The position numbers and the translations under genes are program-made. 64,000 nucleotides of DNA from Jatrophihabitans sp035642535 (lineage in GTDB: Bacteria; Actinomycetota; Actinomycetes; Mycobacteriales; Jatrophihabitantaceae). The stretch lies in the NCBI GenBank assembly GCA_035642535.1, contig DASQSE010000005.1, positions 13,606 to 77,605 on the forward strand. Reading direction: 5' to 3'. Positions 16,875 through 25,190 of this stretch are shown here, piece by piece. The notes beneath the pieces are model-generated. The model did not search any database. It was not told where the DNA came from and saw nothing but the letters and a program-made list of their open reading frames with translations. Every line of letters begins with the position of its first letter. The stretch's first letter is position 1.

Positions 16875-18305
16875 CTAGGACGGCACGCCGGACGGCGTCG
16901 CGGTTGCGGGCGGCGGCTCGGCGGCACCGGGGTACTCGACTGCGGCCTCGGTTGGATCGAGGCCTGGGCCGGCGGGCAGCAGTTTGAGGAACGACACCGG
17001 TACGGATACCGCCTGGCTGGGGTCGTAACCGAGTCGACTGACGGCGTCGGCGTTCGCGATCGGGAAGCGCAGCCCGCTGTCGGTCACCAGCATGTACACG
17101 GCGTCGACGCCGCCGGAGCCGGTCGCTCTCACGAGGGCGCCTCCGCCGGGCGGGACCGCGACCCCGGTCGCAGCGGTGGGCAGGGTCCCGCTCGATGCAG
17201 TGACCGGCACTGCGTGCGCGCCGAGCGGGGTCCGCACCGGCTCGCTGAAGGTCACTGGCCACGCGGCCGCAGTGCGTGGGGCGTGCGGGTCGTAGCTGAT
17301 GCACATCGGCTCGTTGGGCGTCGGGGGAGGCAGCGGTCCGCGCAGCGCCTGCCGCGGCCAGAGGTCTGGGATGTCCGGTCCAGTCTTCGCCGGTACCTTG
17401 ACGATCCTCCTGGCCGGCTCGGTGACGTTGTGGCCGATTGCGGTGATCAGCCGGAACGCGAACGGGTCGACGGGGGCGACGCCGTCCTGCATCACGACGA
17501 ACAGCCCAGGGTGGTTGGTGCCGTTCTCGACCTTCACGGCATCGCCGACGAGCGCGGTGAACTTCAGCGACACCGACGGCGGATGGCCCGCGCCGGGGAT
17601 GTCCGGGATATCCAGCGGTGGACCCTCGGGAATCGCGTCCAGCACCTCAGACTCGACACTCATCGCCGTCACCTGATCGAGGCCGAGCACGGTGGCGGCG
17701 GCGTCGGAGACCTGGTAGCGCTGCCCGTTGTCGAGCAGCCACTCCGTCTGGTCCGGATCTTGGACGACCAGGCCGGCTCCGGTTGGGATCGGTGTGGGCA
17801 CCGGGGCGCCGACGGACACCTGGACCTGTGAGCTACCGGCCGAGGCCTGCGGCGCGATTGTGCACACCGACCAGGCGTGGCCGGTCAGCTGATCGCTCGG
17901 CGGTAACGCCTCCGGAGCTCCGGGAATGCCGACCGGCAGGCCGCGCGGCACCGTCCGCAGCGTCGCCGACGAGACTTCGGTGATGTCATGGCCGGCGATC
18001 AGTTTCGCCGATGTCATGTTGAGCGTCGGATGCAGCACGTCACCGATGCGGACGTACGCCGCGCCGGTGTCGGCGTCGACGATCACGCCTTGGCTCGGCA
18101 GCGTCGTCGACCCGCCTCCGGACAGGAATCCGGCCACTCCTGCCGCGGCCAGGACGACCACGCCCAGCAGCAATCCGCCGAACAACGAGCGGTTCAACCG
18201 GCGCCGCGGATCGACCGACACCGAGTCGTCACCCTGCAGGAGCGCGAGGACTTGTCGTCTGGTGGCGTAGTTGTACGCCTCAACCTGGTCACGAACGCTG
18301 GCCAT
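16875..18305 (-). CDS. eccB: EccB, type VII secretion membrane subunit
   Basis: 476 residues. The short cytoplasmic N-terminus (QVEAYNYATRRQVLALLQGD) is highly typical of EccB, followed by one membrane helix (about 40-65, GGLLLGVVVLAAAGVAGF) and a large periplasmic repeat domain with the EccB-type sequence GYDPSQAVSVPVSFLKLLPAGPGLDPTEA near the end. The C-terminus is Pro/Ala-rich. It lies opposite in strand to mycP and eccE, an arrangement unlike the co-directional eccB-eccC order of ESX-1 to ESX-5. Confidence 0.94.
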   Translation of the reverse strand: MASVRDQVEAYNYATRRQVLALLQGDDSVSVDPRRRLNRSLFGGLLLGVVVLAAAGVAGFLSGGGSTTLPSQGVIVDADTGAAYVRIGDVLHPTLNMTSAKLIAGHDITEVSSATLRTVPRGLPVGIPGAPEALPPSDQLTGHAWSVCTIAPQASAGSSQVQVSVGAPVPTPIPTGAGLVVQDPDQTEWLLDNGQRYQVSDAAATVLGLDQVTAMSVESEVLDAIPEGPPLDIPDIPGAGHPPSVSLKFTALVGDAVKVENGTNHPGLFVVMQDGVAPVDPFAFRLITAIGHNVTEPARRIVKVPAKTGPDIPDLWPRQALRGPLPPPTPNEPMCISYDPHAPRTAAAWPVTFSEPVRTPLGAHAVPVTASSGTLPTAATGVAVPPGGGALVRATGSGGVDAVYMLVTDSGLRFPIANADAVSRLGYDPSQAVSVPVSFLKLLPAGPGLDPTEAAVEYPGAAEPPPATATPSGVPS

Positions 18306-18421
18306 CGGGCACAGAGTATAAAGATGCGCAGATAGGGACGATCGAGACGATGCGGAAACCTGAGATCAGTGCCGACGAAGTCGGCTCCGCTCTTTAGGGC
18401 GGTGGGCGGGGAGGAGGACGT

Positions 18422-19459
18422 GTGAGCTCGCCGGCCGTCGGGTACGGACGCCCTGCCACCGGTGGCGCGACATCGCGCGGCGGCCTGGCGCGGCGCACCC
18501 GGGCGCTGATCGTCGCGGCCGAGGCCGCACTTGCGGCGATCGTGGGCGGCGTCGTGATCGGCGGCGTCCTCGGCTGGGCGGTTGTCGGGGTCGCGGTGGT
18601 CGTGATCGCAGTGGCCGCGCTGCTCGCGCGCAGCTCCTGGGCGGCCGGACGCGCTCCGGACACCGGGGCGGCCGACCTTGTCACGAGGCTGCGGGTGCAG
18701 GGCGTGCCAAGCCGGTCGAGCGGCGATGTCGGCGTGGTCAGTGACGGGCAGGGCTTCGCCGCCGGCCTCGAACTCGACGTCGCGAAGGGCGCGCTGCTCG
18801 ATGTCGCTGCACTCTGCGCCGTCGCGGCCGACGACCCGTCCCGGCCCTCGATCGTGCAACTCCGGCTGACCACCTATGCGCCGCCCGGTGCGGGCGCGCC
18901 GCGCCGTGCGCGCGGCCCGTCGATGGCAGTGCATCGGCGCGTGCACGTGCTCCTGCGTCTTGAGCCGACGTGGGCGAGCGACGTGGTCGCGAGCCACGGC
19001 GGGGGCGCGCAGGGCAGCCGGGCCGCGCTCGTCGCGGCGCTCGACCGGATAGCCGCGCGGCTGCGCCGGGCCGGCATCGCGAACCGGGTGCTCGATACGG
19101 GTGCGCTGAACGCGCTGCTGACCGAGGACACCGCGCCCGAACTGCGCGCGCGAGTGTTCACCGTCGACCTCGGCGCCCGCGCCGACCTCGACCGGCTCAT
19201 CGGGCTTGTGCATCGCATCGCGCCGGAGCGGGCGATCGTGTCGGTGTGCGTCGATCTGGCCAGCAGCGATCAGTGGCGCAGCTTCGCCGCGGTGCTGATC
19301 GGTGGCCGCGACCCGTACCACACCGACGCGGCGGGCGCGGCCGTGCTCGCCGATCCCTGCGTCGTCGGCGTGGCACCGGCAACGGCGCTCGCCACGGTGC
19401 TCCCGCTCGGCGGCGGCCCCGGCGACCTCACGCCCGTCCTGACGCTGGCGCGCGGATGA
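18422..19459 (+). CDS. eccE: EccE, type VII secretion membrane subunit
   Basis: 345 residues, GTG start with GGAGGAGG a few bases upstream. Two N-terminal helices (VAAEAALAAIVGGVVIGGVLG and AVVGVAVVVIAVAALLA) are followed by a soluble domain with the EccE pattern RVHVLLRLEPTWASDVV and a C-terminal DPYHTDAAGAAVL segment. EccE flanks the pore and contacts MycP in known ESX structures. It is divergent from eccB (116 bp between) and followed by an unknown 229-residue gene in an operon-like spacing. Confidence 0.85.
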   Translation: MSSPAVGYGRPATGGATSRGGLARRTRALIVAAEAALAAIVGGVVIGGVLGWAVVGVAVVVIAVAALLARSSWAAGRAPDTGAADLVTRLRVQGVPSRSSGDVGVVSDGQGFAAGLELDVAKGALLDVAALCAVAADDPSRPSIVQLRLTTYAPPGAGAPRRARGPSMAVHRRVHVLLRLEPTWASDVVASHGGGAQGSRAALVAALDRIAARLRRAGIANRVLDTGALNALLTEDTAPELRARVFTVDLGARADLDRLIGLVHRIAPERAIVSVCVDLASSDQWRSFAAVLIGGRDPYHTDAAGAAVLADPCVVGVAPATALATVLPLGGGPGDLTPVLTLARG

Positions 19460-19481
19460 GCGCAGCGAACGAGGAGGTGTC

Positions 19482-20171
19482 GTGAGCAGCGCACGCCACT
19501 CGTCGCCCGCGGCGCCGGATCGGCGTGCGGCGCCGCACGCGCAGCGCAGGCGGTGGAGCCCGCGCGAGGTGCCGTTCCGGTTGGAGCTGCCGCCTGCCGG
19601 GCTCGTCCTCGGCGTCGACGCGAACGGCATGTCGACCTCGTTCCCGCTGCTCGTGCCGACCCAGTCGACGCGTGTCGGAGTCGTCGGCGAGGCCGGCCTC
19701 GCGCGACTGCTCGCGCTGCGGCTGCTGAGCCAGTCGTGCGATCTGACGGTCGTGACGCGCCGTGCCGAGAACTGGCAGCGACTCGCCGCGGGCGTGCCCG
19801 AGACGCCCTTCGCGATCGCCGACCAACTGCGCCGCTGGCCGCCGGACGGCACGCCGCCGCCGTGGGCACTGCTGATCGACATGGACGATCCGCCGCCGAC
19901 GACCTTCGTCCGCGCATCGTGGAGCACGGTCGTGCACCTCGCGCCCGCTGCGCCGCAGGGCAGCGGCTGGTGGCAATCGGCGCACGTCGTGCTGACGACG
20001 CGCGCCCACGCCCGCGAGGTCGCGGCGCTGCGTCCTCGCCTCGACGCTTCGATCATCGACCGGCTCGCCGGCGACGATGTGGTCGCAGTCGACCACAGCG
20101 GCGTCACCGTGTTCCGCCCGGCGCTCAACCAGCGCGAGTACGCGCTGCTGACCAGCTTTGGAGGCGCCTGA
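19482..20171 (+). CDS. Unknown protein downstream of eccE
   Basis: 229 residues, GTG start with GGAGG 7 bases upstream. No signal peptide or membrane helix. A basic N-terminus (RRAAPHAQRRRWSPREVPF) precedes an alpha/beta-looking domain with ESX-flavoured sequence (AGLARLLALRLLSQSCDLTVVTRRAENW, WWQSAHVVLTTRAHAREVAAL). The middle fragment VGVVGEAGLARLLALRLL resembles a degenerate nucleotide-binding turn without a Walker lysine. It directly follows eccE and is probably co-transcribed, so a cytoplasmic accessory role in the secretion system is plausible. I recognise no named family. Confidence 0.7.
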   Translation: MSSARHSSPAAPDRRAAPHAQRRRWSPREVPFRLELPPAGLVLGVDANGMSTSFPLLVPTQSTRVGVVGEAGLARLLALRLLSQSCDLTVVTRRAENWQRLAAGVPETPFAIADQLRRWPPDGTPPPWALLIDMDDPPPTTFVRASWSTVVHLAPAAPQGSGWWQSAHVVLTTRAHAREVAALRPRLDASIIDRLAGDDVVAVDHSGVTVFRPALNQREYALLTSFGGA

Positions 20172-20195
20172 CGCGGTTCGCTACCGTAACCAATC

Positions 20196-20429
20196 GTGAG
20201 CGTCGTGCAGACCGTTCTGGTGTTCGTCGGTATCCCGGCGGGCATCGTCGCAGTCCTCGCCCTCGCGGTTTACGGCAAGTCGATCGTGCGGCAGCCCAAC
20301 CGCTACCGGCCGGGCAAGACCTGGGACTACTCGCCGTCCTGGTACGTCCCGCATCCCGACGCCGTCGTCCCGCATCCGCGGGCCGGCTCGTCGACCACTG
20401 CCGTTGGAGGTGCGAGCGGTGAGTGGTGA
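20196..20429 (+). CDS. Small membrane protein, possibly CtaJ-like
   Basis: 77 residues with one membrane helix (QTVLVFVGIPAGIVAVLALAVYG) followed by a basic, Pro/Tyr/Trp-rich cytoplasmic tail (NRYRPGKTWDYSPSWYVPHP). This layout recalls the small actinobacterial protein annotated as aa3-type oxidase subunit CtaJ, but the match is from memory and short. It overlaps the next gene by 11 bp, suggesting translational coupling. Confidence 0.6.
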   Translation: MSVVQTVLVFVGIPAGIVAVLALAVYGKSIVRQPNRYRPGKTWDYSPSWYVPHPDAVVPHPRAGSSTTAVGGASGEW

Positions 20430-20847
20430 GGTCACGAAGGCAGGCCACAACGAACTCCAGTACGGGCCGCAGAGTGGCAGGACGGCTGGCGGTCCGTTCA
20501 CCGCGCGCCAGCTCAGCCGCCTCGACGAGGCGCTCACCCTCTCCAGCCGCGAGACGGGCCTGATGTTCTCGGTCTATGTCGGCGAGTTCAAGGCTCCGGC
20601 GCGGGCGCACGCCGAGGCGCTGTTCGAGCGACTCGACGACGGTTCGGTGCTGGTCGCGGTCTCGCCCGCCCAGCGGCTGCTGCACATCGTGACCGGTCCC
20701 GACTCGGCGCGCCGGCTGCCGAACCGCGCTTGTGCACTCGCCGCGCTGGCCATGCGCGCGTCGTTCACGTCCGGCGACCTCGTGGGCGGCATCGTCACCG
20801 GCCTGCGGATGCTCGCCGACGCGGCGGGAACGCAGCCTCGCAGCTGA
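20419..20847 (+). CDS. DUF5130 (TPM-like) family protein
   Basis: 142 residues from the GTG at 20419, which is 8 bases after GGAGG; an earlier TTG at 20404 would remove that Shine-Dalgarno. The sequence GPFTARQLSRLDEALTLSSRETGLMFSVYVGEF and VLVAVSPAQRLLHIVTG fits the actinobacterial DUF5130 family, related to TPM domains. The catalytic or structural role of the family is not established. It overlaps the preceding small membrane protein gene, so the two probably act in one process at the membrane. Confidence 0.75.
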   Translation: MSGEVTKAGHNELQYGPQSGRTAGGPFTARQLSRLDEALTLSSRETGLMFSVYVGEFKAPARAHAEALFERLDDGSVLVAVSPAQRLLHIVTGPDSARRLPNRACALAALAMRASFTSGDLVGGIVTGLRMLADAAGTQPRS

Positions 20848-20867
20848 GTCATCGCGCGCCGGCGCGG

Positions 20868-21494
20868 CTAACCGACCACTCCGGTCAGGATCGCCTCGAG
20901 CCCGGCGCGGAAGCGGGTGTCGCGATCGTCGGTGAGGATCGCGACTGCGTCGGAGCCGCGGCTCGTTCCGGTGCCGGCCGAGCGGGGCAGCGTCTGGACG
21001 AGGTCGTCCCATTCGCCACTGGCCGCGAGGGCCAGGTAGGCCTGTTCCTCGATGACGAATCCGACCGTGTAATTGCGCAACACGTAGGCGATGTCGCCCG
21101 CGTCGACGCCCGGCAGGACGACAGCCTGTAGCAGCGCGCGCAGCGTGGCCGAGAGCGCCGCAGTGGCGGCGAACGGCGAGTACGAGCCGGCGACGATCCG
21201 CCCGCCGTCTCGGTAGTGCAGCATCGCGCCGCGCATGCGTTCGCAGCAGGTGATCACTTGCGCGACCGACGGCGCGGCCGTGTCGACGTCGGACAGGTCG
21301 ATCGTGGCGTAGACCGCGTCGGCCATCGCGCGCCGGATGTCGCGCTGGTCGCGGAAGTGTTTGTAGAGCGCGCCCGGGGTGACGTCGGCCGCGACGGCCA
21401 GGCGACGCACAGTGAGCGCGTCCAACCCGTTGGCCGCAACGTAGTCGAGCGCGATCGCTACGAGGCGCTCCCGGCTCAGTCCACGAGCTGTCAT
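20868..21494 (-). CDS. TetR-family repressor
   Basis: 208 residues from the ATG at 21494. N-terminal helix-turn-helix (LSRERLVAIALDYVAANG, LTVRRLAVAADVTPGALYKHFRDQRDI) with a C-terminal TetR_C-like ligand domain. It is transcribed divergently from a drug-efflux-type MFS gene whose start codon lies 32 bp away, the classic layout of a repressor controlling its neighbouring pump. A palindrome on the MFS start is the likely operator. The inducer is unknown. Confidence 0.9.
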   Translation of the reverse strand: MTARGLSRERLVAIALDYVAANGLDALTVRRLAVAADVTPGALYKHFRDQRDIRRAMADAVYATIDLSDVDTAAPSVAQVITCCERMRGAMLHYRDGGRIVAGSYSPFAATAALSATLRALLQAVVLPGVDAGDIAYVLRNYTVGFVIEEQAYLALAASGEWDDLVQTLPRSAGTGTSRGSDAVAILTDDRDTRFRAGLEAILTGVVG

Positions 21495-21512
21495 CGGCAC
21501 GAGCCTAGGGTG

Positions 21513-21540
21513 TAGCGTCCGATCAGTGAACAATGTTTAC
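21513..21540 (+). promoter_or_regulatory. TetR operator candidate and leaderless promoter of MFS gene
   Basis: GTGAACAATGTTTAC at 21526-21540 is a 15-bp palindrome with one mismatched pair, and its first three bases are the GTG start codon of the MFS gene. TAGCGT at 21513-21518 fits an actinobacterial -10 (TANNNT), placing transcription start at or next to the GTG. No Shine-Dalgarno is present, so the message may be leaderless and the bound repressor would block both initiation and early elongation. Confidence 0.55.
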
Positions 21541-22938
21541 CAGCCGGCGTCGGTCGAGGCGGGCAACCGACCGGCCCTGCTGCTCGTCGTGGCGTGCGGG
21601 GCCCAGTTGTTGGTGGTCCTCGACGCCCTGATCGTGAACGTCGCGCTGCCGCAGATGCGCGCCGGCCTGGACATGTCGGCGGCGGCGCAGCAGTGGATCG
21701 TGGACGGTTACCTCATCACGTTCGGCGGCCTGCTCCTGCTCGCCGCCCGCGCGGCGGATCTGCTGGGCCACCGGCAGGTCTTCCTCGCGGGCACCGCCGT
21801 CTTCACCCTCGCCAGCCTCGCCGGCGGCCTGGCGCAGAACACGGCGATGCTGCTCGCCGCGCGGCTGGCCCAAGGTATCGGGGCGGCGGCGTTGGCGCCC
21901 AGCAGCCTGAGCCTGCTCACGACGACGCATACCGGCACGCAGCGCGCGCGGGCCCTGTCGATCTGGAGTGCGACCTCGGGCTCGGCGGGTGCGCTCGGCC
22001 TGGTGCTCGGCGGGTTGATCACCAGCGCCTTGGGCTGGCGGTGGGTGCTGTTGGTGAACGTTCCGGTGGGCGTTCTCCTCTGCGTCGTGGCGGCCGCCAC
22101 GCTCGTCCCAGGACAAGCACGCGATCGGCGACCGCTCAACGTGCTCGGCGCGGTCACGGTCACGCTCGGCGTCGCGACCTTGACCTACGGCATCAGTCAG
22201 ACCGGCGAGTACGGCTGGGCCGCGCCGCGCGTCGTCGCCGCCATGCTTGCGACGGTTGCATTGCTCGGACTGTTCGCCTGCGCCGAGCAGCGCAGCCCCG
22301 GCCCCTTGCTGCCGCCGACGATCCTGCGTCGCCGCAACGTTCTCGTGGCGAACGCGATCGTCGCCGGCCTCGGCGCAATCATGACCGGGACGCTGTACTT
22401 CCTCTCCCTGTACCAGCAGCGGATCCTCGGCGACAGCCCGTTGCGCACCGGGTTGACGCTCGTGCCGATGAGTGCGGTCCTGACCCTCGGCGCCATCGCG
22501 GCCAAGTCGCTGCTGCCGAGATTCGGCGCCCGGCGGCTCATCACCATCGGCGGCGTCGTGATGGCTGCCGGCCTGGGGTGGCTGGCCACCCTGTCGGTGC
22601 ACGGCGACTATGCGTTGCACATCCTCGGACCGACGCTGGTCTGGGCTGCCGGGGCCGGCATCGTCACCATGCCCTGTGTCGCGCTCGCGACCACCGGGAT
22701 CGAGGCGGAGCACGCGGGTCTCGCGTCCGGACTCGTCAACACCGCCCGCCAGGCCGGCGGCGCCATCGGTCTCGCCGTCCTGGCCGCTGTCGCCGGCACG
22801 GCGACAGCACACTCAGGCGCCGCGGGCGTGCGCGAACGCATCGCGCACGGCTATGGTGTCGCGATGATCGTCGCGGCCGTCCTCGCCGTGCTCGTCGCGC
22901 TCACCGCTCGAAGCGCGCAAATCGACGAACGGGCGTGA
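21526..22938 (+). CDS. MFS drug:H+ antiporter, 14-TM (DHA2/EmrB-QacA type)
   Basis: 470 residues with fourteen hydrophobic segments. Motif near residue 60 (QQWIVDGYLITFGGLLLLAARAADLLGHRQV) is diagnostic of the DHA2 branch, and ARLAQGIGAAALAPSSL matches the motif C region of antiporters. It would export organic cations or antibiotics across the cytoplasmic membrane using proton motive force. Control by the divergent TetR protein is inferred from context and the overlapping palindrome. Confidence 0.92.
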   Translation: MNNVYQPASVEAGNRPALLLVVACGAQLLVVLDALIVNVALPQMRAGLDMSAAAQQWIVDGYLITFGGLLLLAARAADLLGHRQVFLAGTAVFTLASLAGGLAQNTAMLLAARLAQGIGAAALAPSSLSLLTTTHTGTQRARALSIWSATSGSAGALGLVLGGLITSALGWRWVLLVNVPVGVLLCVVAAATLVPGQARDRRPLNVLGAVTVTLGVATLTYGISQTGEYGWAAPRVVAAMLATVALLGLFACAEQRSPGPLLPPTILRRRNVLVANAIVAGLGAIMTGTLYFLSLYQQRILGDSPLRTGLTLVPMSAVLTLGAIAAKSLLPRFGARRLITIGGVVMAAGLGWLATLSVHGDYALHILGPTLVWAAGAGIVTMPCVALATTGIEAEHAGLASGLVNTARQAGGAIGLAVLAAVAGTATAHSGAAGVRERIAHGYGVAMIVAAVLAVLVALTARSAQIDERA

Positions 22939-22945
22939 GCGTGAT

Positions 22946-25096
22946 TCAGGTCTGCGCGGCGTAGTCGTCGGCCACTCGCACCAACTCGACGAGCCCGGTC
23001 GCGTACTCCATCGCCTCGGCATGGCCCTCCGCGTACGGCGGCTGGAAGCCGACGCCGTCCCACTCCTGGGTCTGCGAGTTCCACAGATCGTTACCGATCT
23101 CGAAGTCCCACGCGAAGACGTTGTCGTTGTAGTACAGCTCGTCGGCCGAGTTGCCGGCGGCCGAGTACAGCACGTCGCACACCGGACCGGTCTGCGCGGG
23201 CCAGGTCACCGTTCCGCGCTCGGAGGCGATCGCCCCCACCGATCCTGCGCGCCGAGTCGAGGAACTGCTTCGACTCGTCGATCAACGGACGCGGCAGCGT
23301 GATCCGCCCGTCCGCCTTGTATGCACCGGGAGGCCACATGAAGTAGCCGCCGTAGCTGTGCACGTTCATCGCGAACTTGATGTTCGGGTGTGCCTCGGCG
23401 AGTGCGATGACGTTGCCGCTTTCCGGCTCGGAGTGTTCGCCCGTGCCGGCCGACACCTCGGACAGGCAGCTCGTGCTCGCTGTTCGACGTAGCCGTCGAA
23501 CAGCGAGCCCACCGAGTAGTTGCGGTTGACGTCGACGCCCCAGCGGTTGCGGTTGACCGGGTCGCGCTGCGCGCCGGTGCACCAGTCGTCCATGTTCTTG
23601 CGCTGGAAGTTGTAGTCGTTGAACGTGTAGTTCGCACCGTCCGGGTTGACGGTCGGGATCACGAAGATGTCGGTGTTCTTCAACAGCTTGCGATCCTCGG
23701 AGTTCGTCGCGTAATTCGCCAGCAGGCGCTCGGCGAACTCCAGCGTGACGAGCGGCGTCGCCCACTCGCGCGCGTGCTCCTGCGAGTACGCGAGCACGCC
23801 GATGCGCGAGCCGTCGCGGTGCACGCCGATGCGCAGCGCCTGCACGGTCCAGGGCGCGCGCGGCACATGCGCGCCGGCCTTGAGCCCGTCGCTCATCGTG
23901 GCCGGTCCGGCAACCGGCATGATCTTGCCTGCCGAGCCGTTCTCGACGTACGAACGGAACGTGTCCCCGTACGTCGCCGAGATGAACGCCGCGACATCGT
24001 CGGTAGTGCTGGTGATCGCGCCCGCCGCGTCCGTCGCCAACGAGAGGGTAAGCAGCCCGTTCGCGTAGGTAGCGCTCAGCGGCTGGCTCGCAGCGCCCGG
24101 GTTGACGCTCTTGACCTGCACGCCGTTCATGCCTTCATCGCCGAACTTCACCGATTCGACGATCACGGCTGCGTTCGCGGGGTCACCGAGATAGGTGACG
24201 GCGGTGCGCCGGTAGCCCTGGGTCTGATTCGGCAGGTTGATGACGTCGACGAGGTTCGGGTACTGCCGGGCCAACCGCGCGATTCGGTCTCGGATGTCCT
24301 CCGGCGTCATGTACGAGGTGATGAAGTCCTTCTGGTAGCCCTTCGGGGTGGACGGCGGCGTCGTGCCCGACCACAGCGTCGGGGTGGCCGACGTCGATCC
24401 GCCCAGGCTCGATGTCGCCGTCAGCGCCACCGGCGTCGCGGGCACGGGCTGCGGGTTGGCGAAGTGGTACTGGTACTCGTTGTCGTCGTCGACGAAGCGC
24501 TGCAGTGGACACGACCCCGTCCGGCCGTCCTTGGTCCGCCAGGTGACGGTGATCTGCACGTCCGGGTCGTCAGCGGCGGTGGTGGTCACCTGTGCGCCGA
24601 CGAAGGTCTGCCCGGACGTTGTCCACCAGTACGCCTGCAGGAAGTGCAGCGTGTCGGTGTTGACCGTCGTGACGGCGCCGGTCGTGGCGTTGGTGCGGAT
24701 GTGCGTGTGCAAGCCGGCCGCGACGCGTGCCTGCGCCGCCCGGACGCTCGCCAGCTACCGCGCCTGGCCGTCGCCCTGGCGCTCGATGACCTGCGTCGGC
24801 GTGATGCCTGCGGCGCGCAGCTTGTCCAACTGGGTGCCGGTGAGGACTGCATCGACGAGGTAGCCGGTGCCGGCCCGGCGCGCCGCCCCGGCCAGGTCGT
24901 ATCCGTGCTCGACGAGCGACTCCAGCGTTGCGCCGTCGGGAACCGACAAGCGCAGCAGCGCGCTCGCATGCGGCGCGAGCGCGATTGACGAGAGGGTTGC
25001 TGCCGACGCGGTCGCGTCCGCGCCGGTCGACACGGCGGCGCCGCCGATCAGGATCGCGACTGCTACGACGCTGGGGATGAGACGCCGACGTGCCAT
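22946..25096 (-). pseudogene. Secreted M14 zinc carboxypeptidase, interrupted three times
   Basis: A single 717-codon gene is recognisable but broken. 24758-25096 encodes a signal peptide (SVVAVAILIGGAAVS) and pro-region; an in-frame TAG at 24755-24757 then interrupts the same frame. 23490-24712 carries the peptidase domain with zinc motif HAREW (EHAREWATPLV), NPDG and DVNRNY. Near 23488 the frame shifts by one base, after which CLSEVSAGTGEHSEPESGN and NVHSYGG (third zinc ligand) are read in another frame. Near 23237, in a G-run, a second shift restores the original phase, giving SAAGNSADE and FEIGND with the catalytic Glu. The two shifts cancel. Either a decaying gene or sequence errors; the intact parent was an exported metallo-carboxypeptidase. 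Confidence 0.85.
23475..23508. repeat. Perfect 15-bp palindrome at a frameshift
   Basis: Arms 23475-23489 and 23494-23508 are exact reverse complements with a 4-nt loop. The site coincides with the first frameshift in the M14 carboxypeptidase gene, and one arm encodes the conserved GSLFDGY segment. Confidence 0.8.
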
Positions 25097-25190
25097 GCTC
25101 CACGCTCCAAGGTGCAGAAGTCACCAGAACCAGACAGATCCGGCCATTTGGGCATGCGAAGGACAATGCCGTTTCAGGTTTCCGGAATCC

